Shown piece by piece: positions 1 to 12,029 of a stretch of 64,000 nt of DNA. Position 1 is the first letter of the stretch. Every line of letters starts with the position of its first letter. The notes beneath the pieces were generated by a model. That model saw only the letters and a list, made by a program, of their open reading frames with translations, ran no database searches and had not been told where the DNA came from. The DNA comes from Rotaria macrura (taxonomy: Eukaryota; Rotifera; Eurotatoria; Philodinida; Philodinidae): NCBI GenBank assembly GCA_900239685.1, contig OENT01000289.1, forward strand, positions 1 through 64,000. The letters are read 5' to 3'. The position numbers and the translations under genes were made by a program.

Positions 1-122
1 AACGCGTCTGAACGCGGCAGATGTTTCATTTTGGACGCGTCTAGACGCGTCTTCTGCCGCGTTTCGAACGCATCTGAAACGCGTTTTCAAACGCGTTTAT
101 ACCCAATATTTTTTCACATGGG
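1..122. mobile_element. CCCAGG-family foldback element, right end only (copy 0)
   Basis: The first ~100 bases are built from repeated ACGCGT words. They include an inverted pair, GAACGCGGCAGATG near 10 and CTTCTGCCGCGTTT near 49. The right end reads TTCACATGGG at 113-122; its complement CCCATGTGAA differs by one base from the CCCAGGTGAA end of the copy at 613-897. The flank after it is CA, as in that copy. The left end lies outside the window. I infer a non-autonomous element of the same family as the copies at 613, 3611 and 17691. Confidence 0.5.
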
Positions 123-612
123 CAGCAACTATAGAAACAACTACATTATTTCTGCTAAATTTTTGAATTAACTTAGTCATCCGACTCCATGTTTATCGAA
201 AAATTGAATAGTTCTTCGATTCTAAAATAAGAATGTCACAAGATGGAAATAGGAGAAATAGACGCACCAATGAAACATGAAATATATTACTTTCATATTG
301 TATATTTATCAATATAGTTCGGACCAATAATAAGATTTACTCTATTAAATAACATTAAGTCGAAGTAAACCCGTGCATATTTTAGTGTACCAGTGGATCT
401 GATTAGTTCAATGTATGTGAATGTGGTTTTTGAATAACTCATTTCGTTTAGCCAAGTGGGACTGTTACAGAACTGCATTGTAACACTTTTAAAAGACATA
501 AAATTAACTAGCATATTTTCACGGTATCGAATGATTACTGCATCTATTTTTATTTTATTTACTAACGTGGATCTTCTTTTCTAGAAGAGATCGTCGGGAA
601 AGATCTGTATCA
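123..612. other. No gene recognised
   Basis: AT-rich DNA between two CCCAGG-family copies. No ORF here resembles a known protein, and no repeat or RNA gene was seen. Confidence 0.5.
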
Positions 613-897
613 CCCAGGTGAAAGCATATGGTACGTATACGGCCTTTTACGGTCAAATACGGAGCGTATACTGCCGTAAACCTGGTCCATGGTTTACGAC
701 CGTATTTTAACGAAAATACGGCCGTATCTGATTGATATACGATACAAATACGGCAAAAGTATGGTGAGAATACGGTCGTAAATCATGGACCTGGTTTATG
801 GTGGAATACGGTCGTTTATGGTGAAATTACGGCGTAGAAACGGCCGTTTACGGTGAAGTTACGGTAATTCACAGTGGACCTTAACCTTTCTCCTGGG
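613..897. mobile_element. CCCAGG-family foldback element (copy A)
   Basis: 285 bp. The left end CCCAGGTGAAAG (613-624) pairs with CTTTCTCCTGGG (886-897), giving 11 of 12 matching terminal bases. It is flanked on both sides by CA (611-612 and 898-899), a likely 2-bp target duplication. The core is filled with TACGG, ACGGCCGT and CCGTA words. It contains an internal palindrome in which AACCTGGTCCATGGTTTA near 680 faces its near-complement near 780. There is no coding capacity. The transposase family that moves it cannot be named from the sequence. Confidence 0.65.
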
Positions 898-3050
898 CAG
901 CTGATCGGAACCGGAAGAATTGATTAAAAAACCTTCACTTTTATCGTTGTTTTTTTGTTGTTATTGATGACAGTACAGCGTTATGATTTACGTTTCTTAT
1001 TATGATCTATATTTTTTGGTGAGATCGATCAGATATTGTTATTCGGCTCATTCATTTAGGAAATATGATAATAAAATAAAGATTAGTTCGAATTATCAAG
1101 AACACATTTGTAGAAAATGAACATCTTCTTTGATAAAAAATATCATCATGAATTGTTTGTTTTTCAACGAGATGTTCCAGTTATGTATGGAATTATATGA
1201 TTATATTGGAGCTTGATATAGAATGAAAATAAAATATTATAATAGAAGAGCAGTATCTATTTCTGTGGACGATGTTCGATTGAAATCGAAGTCCTTGAAT
1301 AGTCCAAAAAATGATGGCATTGATCTCATATTTTTCTCAGTTCAAATTAAGAGAAGAAGTGTCCGGTTGCATAGGATAAAGAGAAAACGGAAGTAGTGTC
1401 CCATTTTATGCGAAACGAATAAATACAGTTGAGTGCGATAAAGAAACATACTAGTAATAATGTATATATGTACATCTGTAATAAAAAACCTACAAGAAAA
1501 CCTATTAAAAGGCAATTGTTGGACAACACGTATGTTGTTTTTTTCTTCGTCCTTTACCATTTCTTTTTTCATTAACTGTGGCATCGTTTGAACTACATTA
1601 ATCATAATACCTGTTGAACGGATACAAGAATATTGTTTCAGGTTATATTGACACGAGCATAATATTGGAGATAAGATGTTTGAAAAAAATTAAAAACTCG
1701 TGCGCAATCCATCCACTGTTTGACGTTATCATATGATAATCGAGACACAGAATAAAAGCCCTTTGCCCAAGCTCGAGTAGTCATTTGAGGCTCTGCTATT
1801 TCTATTCTCTCTCGTCACTATATTCATCATATGCATTAGTGTGTATATAGCCATATCGACGTCTATGTAGAACAAAATACGGAGATCGTTTCCTCTAATA
1901 TTGGATGGTGTGGGCTGATAAGGGTGCTGGGGTGTAGTGAGTGACAGAATGAAGCCTTGACCCACATCCGTTAGCTATCCTTGTTTCGAAACTACTCAAG
2001 CAGATTCAAGCTCATCGAGAAGAGATAGACCATCTCGAAGTATAAGCTGATAATACTTAGTACTATTACTGAAAGTGCTTACTCTGTGGCACCTGCAGAA
2101 CTTCTTATTTTTAAAGATTACATCTTAAGTACTGTTCCTTTTTGAAAAGTACAGCTAATGTGCAGCTACGTTTTGGATTGCTCATCTTCTTTGTAGTTCA
2201 AAAAACTTGATCCTTTAGAAACACTAGACACTAACCTACGGATAACTCGCCGAATATAAGAAGCAGACATTCTTCATTTTCTAGCACACTCTCATCTTTA
2301 GACATTACTGCTTCAAATCAAATATGGCCAGTGGCAACTTGATAAACTATCTTTGTATTAAAACATCATTTGTCTTAGATGAATCGATTGTTCAGGATCG
2401 CATCGGTATGTGGTGTTGCTGGTAGTCAACCGTCACCTCCATTCCCGTGTTCTCTCTGTGTAAGTCTGAACGCTGCAGTCATTTTCAGTGAACCGCGATG
2501 CTTCCACCAAGAACTTCACACGCTCGGAACCTTACGGTGCTTGTGGTACAGATTAATATGAGTGGGTGGAATGGGGAAGATTCTCTTGTTAAGACAAACG
2601 GGATTGAATAGCTTACCACTACCCTCTCTGTAATGATATTTATTTAACCACTTCATATATCCAGAGCTTGTCTAATAGACATGCAACACATGCGTATATA
2701 GGAGAGAGAATAGAAAACGAAGGATGGACACAATAGAGAGAGAGAATAAAAAAAGATAGGAAAGAAAGATCAGCGAGGCACAGCATCAATATCGGTACAC
2801 TTGTGCTGTAATCAATTTATCGAAAAGGTTTTGACGTCTGAGAATTCAGCTGAGCCGTTGTTCCTGAAGTTAGCAAGGAAGACAACAGTTGGAAAACTTG
2901 TACTCGTTGGATGATCTCTCCTGTGACCACTCGTCTCATGCTCTTTGAAGATATTTACAACAGATCCATCTTCTCTGAATTGCTGAATGGAAAAATACGC
3001 GTTTGTTGTAACTGAATGAACGAATTTTGTTTGACTCATCAACAGGCCAA
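898..3050. other. Gene-poor stretch
   Basis: No recognised gene. The minus-strand ORF at 2812-3042 (76 codons, starting at a non-ATG codon) looks faintly protein-like but matches no family I know and has stops upstream. A purine-rich GA tract lies at about 2700-2770. The 10-base word ACCCACATCC at 1960-1969 recurs at 3484-3493. Confidence 0.4.
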
Positions 3051-3272
3051 TAGGTGTGTCATATCACTATTACTTCCACTTCCACTTACCAAGGTAACGG
3101 TAAGTGTTTTTATGATTGAACAATATTATATTTAACGGTGTTCAGTAATTAGTTTACTCATCAATTACTTCTTTTTACATGATAATCTTTATCACTTACC
3201 ACTTACCAGGTAAGTAGTAAGTGTTGTAACTTACCACTTACTGGTAACAGTAATGGGAATATGACACTGCTA
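3051..3272. mobile_element. hAT-type MITE with 8-bp target duplication
   Basis: 222 bp. The ends are 23-bp terminal inverted repeats starting TAG (3051-3073 against 3250-3272; 18 of 23 positions match), sharing GTGTCATAT. They are flanked by a perfect direct repeat CAGGCCAA at 3043-3050 and 3273-3280. An 8-bp duplication and TIRs starting TAG or CAG are the hallmark of hAT transposons. The interior has CTTACC and GGTAAG words in both orientations and no ORF, so it would be a non-autonomous copy moved by a hAT transposase encoded elsewhere. The intact duplication suggests a fairly recent insertion. Confidence 0.8.
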
Positions 3273-3411
3273 CAGGCCAACACATTAAAGTCAACGATAC
3301 TTAGACGTGCTTCAATTTTTCCGAATTATAGTCGCCTGATATGCTGATCATGTACAATACTTCGTTCTCAGTCGAAACTTGATCAAAGTGTCAGCTACTT
3401 TAGCTGATATA

Positions 3412-3493
3412 GGATGTGGGTGAGCGTGGAGTGTTAGTATGGATACATTTGTCGATGCAAATGAGAGAAAGAAACATGCACTCACCCACATCC
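3412..3493. repeat. Short element with perfect 13-bp inverted repeats
   Basis: GGATGTGGGTGAG (3412-3424) is the exact complement of CTCACCCACATCC (3481-3493), with a 56-bp spacer. No target duplication is evident. It could form a hairpin or be a very small MITE. Confidence 0.5.
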
Positions 3494-3610
3494 AATTACA
3501 TTTATTATGACTTGACTAGGTGAGATGAACTCGATCGAAAGTGAAAATAAGTAATGCCCCCGTTATTGACAATTAAATTTTCACTTTTGGTTGAACTAAT
3601 GGCCTAATTT

Positions 3611-3932
3611 CCCAGGAGATTCATCGCGACAACTGAACTCAATCGGATCCGATCGGATTTTATGGTGAATTTCTATAAAAACCGACGGAATCCTGGTTGC
3701 GAAACGGCATTCAGATCCTTTGGATTGGAATTCGATCTGATCCGATTATTGAAATCCGACCGCATCCGCTATAGGGTTCTTACAGATCTCTAATGACGTC
3801 ACCAGGTACTAACTGTGGCACTCAAATAAGCAATCACTATTTTCCCATCAGATCCGTTAGTCACTCCTCAACGAGGACTCCGATAGGATTTCGTTGGATT
3901 CGATCAGATCCGTTCGGATTCAATCACCTGGG
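3611..3932. mobile_element. CCCAGG-family foldback element (copy B)
   Basis: 322 bp. CCCAGGAGATT at 3611-3621 pairs with AATCACCTGGG at 3922-3932, one mismatch in 11. TT lies on each side (3609-3610, 3933-3934). The core is rich in GATCCGAT, TCGGATC and GATCAGATCCG words in both orientations, unlike the TACGG words of copy A. It has no ORF. Confidence 0.65.
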
Positions 3933-6900
3933 TTTGGATAAAATTAATGGATAGAATGTTTGCTCTATGTTTCAATGAGAATATACGATTTCTTCGTAAT
4001 ACATGAATCTTTTTGAAATTCATGAAATAATGTCGAAAAATGTATTCATTATTAATCGATTTACTAAATGAAAACATTCTCTTAGAGAGTACGTGTGAAT
4101 TTGAAAGCTATACGCATATGCAGTTATTGCTTAAGACAACCTGCTTGACGAAGGCATTGATAATAGTTAAAATAGTATTTTTTCTCAGCATCATTTGTAA
4201 AAATCAAAGTTTGTGCACAGAAATAAAAAGATCGGTAAAACTGACTGTAACAACTATTCATTAATATCCTGCTGTTTGTGAAAAACATCTAATCTCATCA
4301 ATATGTAACATATGTGGACTAGCTAATGGAATATATCGTTGCGATTCAAGTGAACTGTTACCGTGTGATAAGTTTGTCCACTGGAAAATCAATCTGCATC
4401 ATTATGGAAGGAACGAAGATGGAAGTGTGTAAGAGGTCATGTATGAGCAACCTCTAGTTTTCTCCATTCTTACCTTATCTAATGTAATGGGATGTTAACA
4501 GCGTGAAGTTTCTTTACATGTGAATGAGCCCAACTGAAAATTATTTCGATCGACTATCAATTATGTCTTCTATCACTGGTAGGTGATAAAATAAATGGTA
4601 GGATTTTCATGCTAATTCGAAATAATATTCAGAGAATGACTCTACAATACGTGAACCGTTCAAGCTTGTATGTCTCCAAGTGATAGGCAGTCAGCCATGG
4701 GAAGATTTAGTTGACTAATCCGTTTATGTATGAATCATCGATTTATCGTGCGGAGGTGTAAACCATAATTTGAGCAGTTTTGTTTTGCTTTTTCAAACAA
4801 ATTTTATTTTGGGAACAAACGATTCTCTGCTAAATTCTACATTGAATTGACTGTAATGAGTCGTCATCTTAGACTTTATGGAAATTTCTTCTTCAATCTA
4901 TCGTGAATATCAACACAGGAACCAGAAATTGTGAGTCACTACCGATTCACTAGCTTGAATCCATGGAAAATAAGTTTGAGTACGAGAATGTGTTAGATTC
5001 ATGGACGAGTTTTTTCTAGGCTCTTTTAATAACACTACTTTCTCTTTAAACCTTGATATCTGCGGTGATTAATATACGAGCTTTATTTTGTGTGAAAGCA
5101 GACACGTAATCTTAAATATGCAACTTTGCTTTTAAATCCGATTCATTTCTCCTCACCATGTTTTTATTTTTATAATGCTAGGTTTTTTTTATTATTCTCT
5201 TTATTCGTTTTTCTTTTATGACAATAACTATTTGTATTATGAATCTATCATGACAACTTATTCCTACAGGTACATTTCAATCTGAAATTATTCAAAATGA
5301 TGTTATTTTCATCTTTAAAAAGTCATAATCAGATTAGAACAAAAACAATGTAGATGAAACATTCATGAATCGTAGGAATCAATCCACAAAAAATTCCAAG
5401 CGACTTACAGTAGTATTTAAGAGTAATCTCATTTTAATTATTGTTATATACTCTCATAATTATTCGAATTTTATGAAAAGAGAAAATTGAACCTCGCAGA
5501 TTTTCATAGCCCATGAAAGAAATGAAGATTAAGTCTATACTACTAACTTTGCAGTACTAAGTGAATAAGCATTCAAAAAAATATCTAAAAGTAGTTTTCA
5601 TGAGATCAGCAAAAGTACTAGCATAGTATTTCCAATTCTGATTCTGATTCTACATCGTTCGATCTAATAAGATGTCTTTTACTGTTAATAAAATGTAAAC
5701 TATAGAGATGACGACATCTTTCTCGTTTGTAATGTAGCTTATAGAAAAACTGTATCTCTTTTTATTCATGTAATCTAATCACGTATATATTTAAACAATA
5801 TCAGCGTATTATGGAGCCATTCGCTATATGAATGCTTCAATTATTTTACCTGTCAGAAGAGCACAGAGTTGGATGAACATTTTTCCAACTCCAATATTAG
5901 TTGATGAAATTCATCAATAGTGAACAGAGAAAACTAACAATCAATAGAAAACATATCTCTATCTATACAACAATTAAAGAGATTATATCTTATTAAATTA
6001 ACTAATAGGACTGGAACCGTAGCCATTCCTAGTGAGAATTCGTCTCATCAAGACTAAAACTAAAAATTCGATTCTGAATTCGTCCTCTCATATTTCTCTC
6101 TATTAAATTGTCTTTAACTAGTATTAGCTAATATCGAATTATCGGCTTTATTGTTCTATGAATCTGTAAACGGTGTATGTATGCCATCTCTGAAGTGAAT
6201 GAGAAATCTAAGGGCCTCCATATTATGTAACTTTTTCCAACTACTAACAATCCTGTTGAAGTATTCAATAAAACAATGGAATCTGTATTTCCAATACATT
6301 CTCACATCTTTAGTTTCATTCAATGTTTACGCCAAGAGCACGAATTTCAAGATCATCGTACATAAGAATATCACTTATAAAGGCCAGTCAATGAAAAATT
6401 AAGATTCGATACTTTCTTATCCATCTTCAAGCCTTTGCTAGTGGTCAAATTATCGCTATAGAGCTTGCTATCAAGTGTATACAATCTGTGAAAGTCAACG
6501 ATGCCATTTAGCAATCACCGTTTCATTATATATGTATTCTTTTCTTTTAATGCTCATATTCTTTTAAATAAAACTATCCGTTAGATGATTATACATTTAT
6601 TAAGCCATATGCCATTAATGTCTCATTCTAACTTAGCTAGAGAAGAATGTATTGGAACGAGTTCGAAATCGACATATTTTGTGATATTCTCCATTGGGTG
6701 AATTCGGAAAATTTCTTATGAGATGAAAGTTTACCAATAAAAATTGCGCCCAGCCGGTAGTGATCCATGTTGAATATTCTCCATGTGAAAAGGGAAATTA
6801 ATTGTCATATTTAGTAGTTTTTTATTGTGACACTTATTCCTATAAAAATAATCTGTATTCAAATATCAAATCGATGACATATGACAAATTACTTCCTATA

Positions 6901-7321
6901 AATTTTTTCCTTGGCAAATAACTGATCAAAATATTTATCGACAATTATTTAATGCAAGATAAAAACTGTTCGATACGATTGTAGGTTTAATCAAGATAAA
7001 ATTTATTAGAACAATATATAAATAGAACTTCATCAATTATAAAACAACGATAAAAATATATTTGATAGTTACGAGAAAATAAATGTTCTGGCAACAACAA
7101 CATTGAACAAAAGCAGAATAACTATTTTTCATGTCATTATCAAGATCAAGAAATTGTTAAATAAAAATAGAAGCACATAAATCAGTAGATAGTTCATAGT
7201 ATACATGTGAAAAACATATAATCGAAATCATTCATATTTTTTTCTATAGTATTAGTTTTTTTGCAAGTTAATTTTTTCTTTCAAAGTTCTACGAGTTCAT
7301 CTGCAAAACGCTACGAAAGAA
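3933..7321. other. Intergenic, nothing recognised
   Basis: 3.4 kb of AT-rich DNA upstream of the GPCR. The few ORFs are short (74 codons or fewer), have no family resemblance and lack plausible splice partners. No repeat family or RNA gene was identified. Confidence 0.5.
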
Positions 7322-8221
7322 ATGTTTGATAAAATGTATTCACCTACAACAGAAGAATCAGCAGTATTTAAAAGTTATCATATAATTGTTCCTCTATCAA
7401 TGTTTGGCGCTTTAGTAGCTTTTATGATTGCATGTCTTATATTAATCTTAGTGATATGTGTTAAACGATTACATACCGTTACACATTTGTTAATATGTAA
7501 TACATCGATTGCGTCCATATTCTACTGTATAGTACAATGTATAAACTACATATTTCTCTTATTTCTTCAATCAGAACAAAATGATTTGGCATGTAGATGG
7601 CGTGGCTTTTTCGGTTACATGGGAGTTGCTGCAGTTGTTTATTCATATTTAACACAAGCTTTGTCACGATTCTTTATTTCGATTCTTTCAAGTCGATACT
7701 CATGGATAACATCATGTAAAACTCATTTTATACTTATTTTTGTTCAATGGATTACTGTCATATTAATACCTTTGCCAGCAATTCTAACTAATGATATCCA
7801 TTATCGTCCATTTACACTCTGTTGGGTACCAAAGCAATATACTTTACATGTCACATATACTGTTGTTGCATATTATTTAATTCCAGCCATACTTATATTT
7901 GCTATACATATATATATCTATGCTAGTATTAAATATCCTAGATATAGAGTATTTGTACTAGCAAGAAGTCGACGAACGAATCGTGACCTTGAAGTTTTAT
8001 GTAATATTTTAATATTGTTTGTTATCTATACCGTAGGTGCTATTCCAACAGTACTTTTTTTACTAACGAATATTCATTTTTTGTATGGCATGGGCCTTGT
8101 AACAGTATCATTTACCGTAGCAATTGAAAAGATTGTTACGCTTCTACTCGATCGCGATATGAGAAATATTATGAAACTTTATCTTCGTCGATCCATGGTA
8201 CAAATCAGACCAATTTCTTAA
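7322..8221 (+). CDS. Rhodopsin-like (class A-type) orphan GPCR, intronless
   Basis: 299 residues in one exon, a seven-helix plasma-membrane receptor by pattern. Hydrophobic segments lie at about 22-47, 55-82, 95-121, 135-155, 175-200, 226-250 and 255-276. A basic first loop (VKRLH, 47-51) and a basic third loop (KYPRYRV to ARSRRTNR, about 204-221) fit an inside-facing topology. Cys91, before helix 3, and Cys167, in the second outer loop (CWVP), are placed for the usual disulfide. The signature motifs have drifted: the DRY position reads SRF (115-117), and no NPxxY is seen in helix 7. Divergent intronless receptors like this are, from general knowledge, abundant in rotifers and other lophotrochozoans and probably bind peptides or odorants, but the ligand is unknown. 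ATG 7322 is the first of two nearby in-frame Met codons (also 7334). Confidence 0.85.
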   Translation: MFDKMYSPTTEESAVFKSYHIIVPLSMFGALVAFMIACLILILVICVKRLHTVTHLLICNTSIASIFYCIVQCINYIFLLFLQSEQNDLACRWRGFFGYMGVAAVVYSYLTQALSRFFISILSSRYSWITSCKTHFILIFVQWITVILIPLPAILTNDIHYRPFTLCWVPKQYTLHVTYTVVAYYLIPAILIFAIHIYIYASIKYPRYRVFVLARSRRTNRDLEVLCNILILFVIYTVGAIPTVLFLLTNIHFLYGMGLVTVSFTVAIEKIVTLLLDRDMRNIMKLYLRRSMVQIRPIS

Positions 8222-9873
8222 CATATTTATTTTTGTTTTGTCGACCTGATCTCACGTATACACAATATAATCTACTTTCGAAAATCACTTCAATTTTGAC
8301 TCTGTACAATTGTAATAAAATAACTATAGTTGAAGCTATGTAATCTTTTTTTTAAAAACAAAGCGATGTTGCACGTCATTGTAAAGATAAATCTTTCACT
8401 ATAGCCTATTGTGCATGTCATCTGTATACAGAATAATGTATATTTTTCTTTTTGAGATACACATACAATCAAGCACGACATCTAGTAGTAGTTTAGAAGA
8501 TGCATTATATATCAAAACTATACTTTTTCGAATCGATACCTACGATTTATTCATGTACTTATCTGTCATAGAGACAATCCTAGTACGAACGATAAGTCGA
8601 GGATAAAACGAGAACAGATAATTTTACACATCAACATTGAAAACATCATGAAATAAAAAGAAATCATTTTGATCAAGTACCATTCAATGATTAGAATATT
8701 TAAGGTTGGAAAAAAACATGTTTTTCTCATGTACTAAAACTGAAAATAAAAGACAAATAGCATTAGTTCAAGTGCATTGAAAAACATGTAGCCATTTACT
8801 CATACAATGTTAAAAGATAAGTAATCATGGTCAATTTTTCCATAACCATGTTTGTCACTTTTGAAATAATTTAAAACAAAATGAATTCAGTTATTTTCGC
8901 TCAAAAATTAATAAAAATAATGTCTACGGATATGCTGCTATTATTAGTGTATTATGTTTGACCCCATACTTAGATGCAATCTTAATGATCCATGAGATAT
9001 CGATATACTTGAAAATTATCTTCTTCCTACTGCTAGACATAAGTGATGAAAGAAAAACAGTGTGAACTTATCTCTTATGACTACATTTAGGAACAGTATC
9101 AACTAGATTGCAGTTTACAAGACGATAACGATCCGCTAAACATGCTAAAAATATTACTAAACAATTCATCAATAGTGACGCATGATAATTATAACAGTTA
9201 CCATTCGATTGTCGATCTTGTAAATGTTCAGAGACTATTGAACTGATCACAAAATACAACATTGTAACACTAAAACATTAAAATATTGTTGAATACGAAT
9301 TCAATTAAATCTGAGATATGCTCATCTCAAATTTCTTATAAAGATAAACGAAAAATATATATGAATAAATACATATAACGCACAATATTCATTCACGAAG
9401 GCCATAGCCCAATACAAGAAAGATTCATACGATGATATGTCTGTATATGTACTAGCATAACTTTGCATGACAAAATATTCAAGTTTTATTTGAACTAAAC
9501 TGAGTCTTCAATTGATCAGATTTATGCCCAATATGATATTACTTATGTTATAACAGATAAGACTATTCATCGAAATGTATTATTCTATTACGAATACAAG
9601 TCGTTAGCACAATATCGATTGTGATATTTACTTATCGACCGTTCTTTATTGATGAATTATTTTTCTTTATATTAATATATCCAAATACCGTTCAACAAAT
9701 GAAAAAAAAATTACACATGCGACCGCGCCTGTATAAAAAAAGAAATAGCAAAGTAGAATCAACAAGAGATACAAAGTAAGAAAGAAAAAGGTGTAACATT
9801 AACGACCAGTCAGACAAATAGATCCTCTCTACTCTGTCTTAACAGATTGATTAACATTTCCATTCGATTTGTT
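8222..9873. other. Intergenic between GPCR and Rab10
   Basis: 1.65 kb between convergent genes. The only ORFs are short and unremarkable. TTTATT at 9644-9649 (AATAAA on the minus strand) could serve Rab10 polyadenylation. Confidence 0.4.
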
Positions 9874-11217
9874 TTACATGCAATTCATACAGTTCGATTG
9901 ATTTGTTTGTTTATTTCCTGGCAATACACCGATCGATCCTCCACCTATCGACTCAGATGAATTCAATGGAGTTTTGTTTAATATAAGTCGCGACATTTCG
10001 AAAAAAGCTTTCTCTATATTAACATTATTTTTGGCTGATGTTTCAAGAAATGGTATTGCATGTTCACGCGCCAATGCTTCACCGCGTGCTCGAGTAATAC
10101 AACGTTTATCCTCCATGTCACATTTATTACCGATGAGCATCTTAACAACGTCATCGGATGCATGATCGTCAATATTACGCAGCCATTTATTGATATTCTC
10201 GAAGGATCTTGCCTGTGTTACATCATAAACAAGCATGATTCCCGTCGCTCCACGATAATACGATGCTAAAATTAGAAAAAAAATCCTTTCAATATTGATC
10301 ATTGCAAGGTACTCTGTACATGAAAAATACGCGTTATTTATTTTTCGTTCTACAATATGAATAAGATAAATTCTATGAACCAGTATTTTCATGTGGAAAA
10401 TTATTTACTAGATGATTCGTATCATTGAAGTATCTCAATGTTCGACTAGTACGTACGTATAGACTGACAAGATCGAACGAACGATGTACTATGTTTGTTT
10501 CAATATTACGATTCGTATGTTTTTACATAGTTGTTCGTATTCTATCAACTGTTCACTTACAAACAGTGGTCTGAATGGATGTCCCTGATGTATGTGGTGT
10601 CGTCATTATTAGGATGTTTTTTTCTTCTTTCTTTGTATTTATTTATCATGATCGTTTATTTGATGATAAACATGTTATAATTATTACGAAAGATGTCTTC
10701 GAATTCTGCCGAAAGCATTCAATAAATGACTATTACAAGAGCAATCATTATTAAATACTCATAAAGCGAGATGGCATGAAGGTGCCTCCAGCATCTGTTG
10801 TCTATGAAGGTCAAAACGTTTCGTGCAACATATGGATGATCAAAAGCTGTACAATGGTCACAAGGTTGTAAGAAATGTCTTGAAGAGGTATTAAGCAATC
10901 CGGAAAAAAAAGAATCTCTGTCAAGTAACATTGAATCATTTTGAATTAACATGAGAGCTATTAAATTTCGATCTTGTTTGCCTGCTCAAAACATATGGTA
11001 TGGCACAAATGACTGCGTGTTATCGTTCGATAACAAAAAATATGTCTAAGCTTCCGAGTTTGTTAAAATTCTTTTAGCAATATAATCTTTGAACATTCTT
11101 TTCTTATATCATGTACTTATCACTAGTATTTCTATGCTTTGATGATATTGTCTTTCCTTTATATTCATTTCTAATCATCAAGAATACAGTTCAATCAACA
11201 CGATAGTTTTAGAGAAA

Positions 11218-11255
<38 letters not shown>

Positions 11256-11886
11256 ATTCAAAAATAATTTCAATCAATCTTACTTGTTATTGTGTGAAAT
11301 CGTTCTTGACCGGCTGTATCCCTAACGAAAGATAAAATAATAAATATTGAAAACGTTCTACCAAAAAGACTTGATGATATAACATGCAAGATGATATGCA
11401 AGTAAATGATGATTATTTTTATCGGTGTCTCGCTTTTTTTTTCAAGTCATATTCATATACACGTCTATTTTTATTTCTTTCTCTTGAATAATTGCATATG
11501 ATTATTTGTTTTACGATTATATAGAAAATATATGATCGCATTGTATAGTTACATTTTTCTTTGTTGTTGTTGTTGTTAATTTTTTCATTTTTAGGTTATA
11601 TATTTATATATATATATGAGTGATCAGCTTACCATATCTGTAATTTTATCTTTCGACCATTGAGTTCGATAGTTTTTATTTTAAAATCAATACCAATTGT
11701 GGAAATAAACGAAGCATTAAATGAATCATCAGAAAATCGAAATAGAATACATGTCTACAGTTACAAAAAGAAGTTCAATTAGAAGCATTTGTTTTCTTGT
11801 TCTCATCTTAAATTACTCACTTTCCCAACGCCACTATCACCAATTAATAATAATTTAAAAAGAAGATCATAATTTTTTTTGGCCAT
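9874..11886 (-). CDS. RAB10: Rab10 small GTPase, complete, 4 exons
   Basis: Exons on the minus strand: 11886-11821, 11754-11633, 11321-11284 and 10265-9874, giving 205 residues (vertebrate Rab10 has 200). Rab10 is a membrane-traffic GTPase of the Rab8/10/13 group, acting in exocytic, ER and endosomal transport. Visible motifs are the P-loop GDSGVGK (16-22), switch I with STIGIDF, the WDTAGQE box (63-69, catalytic Gln68), NKCD and ETSAK for guanine binding, and RabF-like [13 protein letters not shown]. The start [11 protein letters not shown] matches the conserved Rab10 N-terminus. All junctions are in frame; the [12 protein letters not shown] stretch sits on a 38-nt microexon. The C-terminus is odd: it ends NCMNCM rather than CC or CXC. 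A possible N-terminal extension is noted separately. Confidence 0.93.
11222..11251. repeat. (AT)n microsatellite in Rab10 intron 2
   Basis: About 15 uninterrupted AT units beside the 38-nt microexon. Confidence 0.9.
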
Positions 11887-12029
11887 TCTCTGGCCAGTGT
11901 TCTACAAATAAAAATTTAGAATTTACTTTGAACAATTGTATTTTACTTATCAATACATATGTATAGCTATATGAATACATATGTATTCGTAATGTCAATC
12001 ATTTTCACTATCAACAATAACAACTAACT

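Noticed and set aside
2812..3042. 76-codon minus-strand ORF possibly disrupted by the adjacent hAT MITE
   Set aside because: Removing the MITE and one copy of the duplication does not extend the frame: stops occur within about 20 bases upstream, so there is no evidence of an interrupted gene.
3220..3245. Resemblance of TTGTAACTTACCACTT to a rotifer spliced-leader donor region
   Set aside because: The words are part of the internal repeats of the MITE, and no snRNA-like downstream structure is present.
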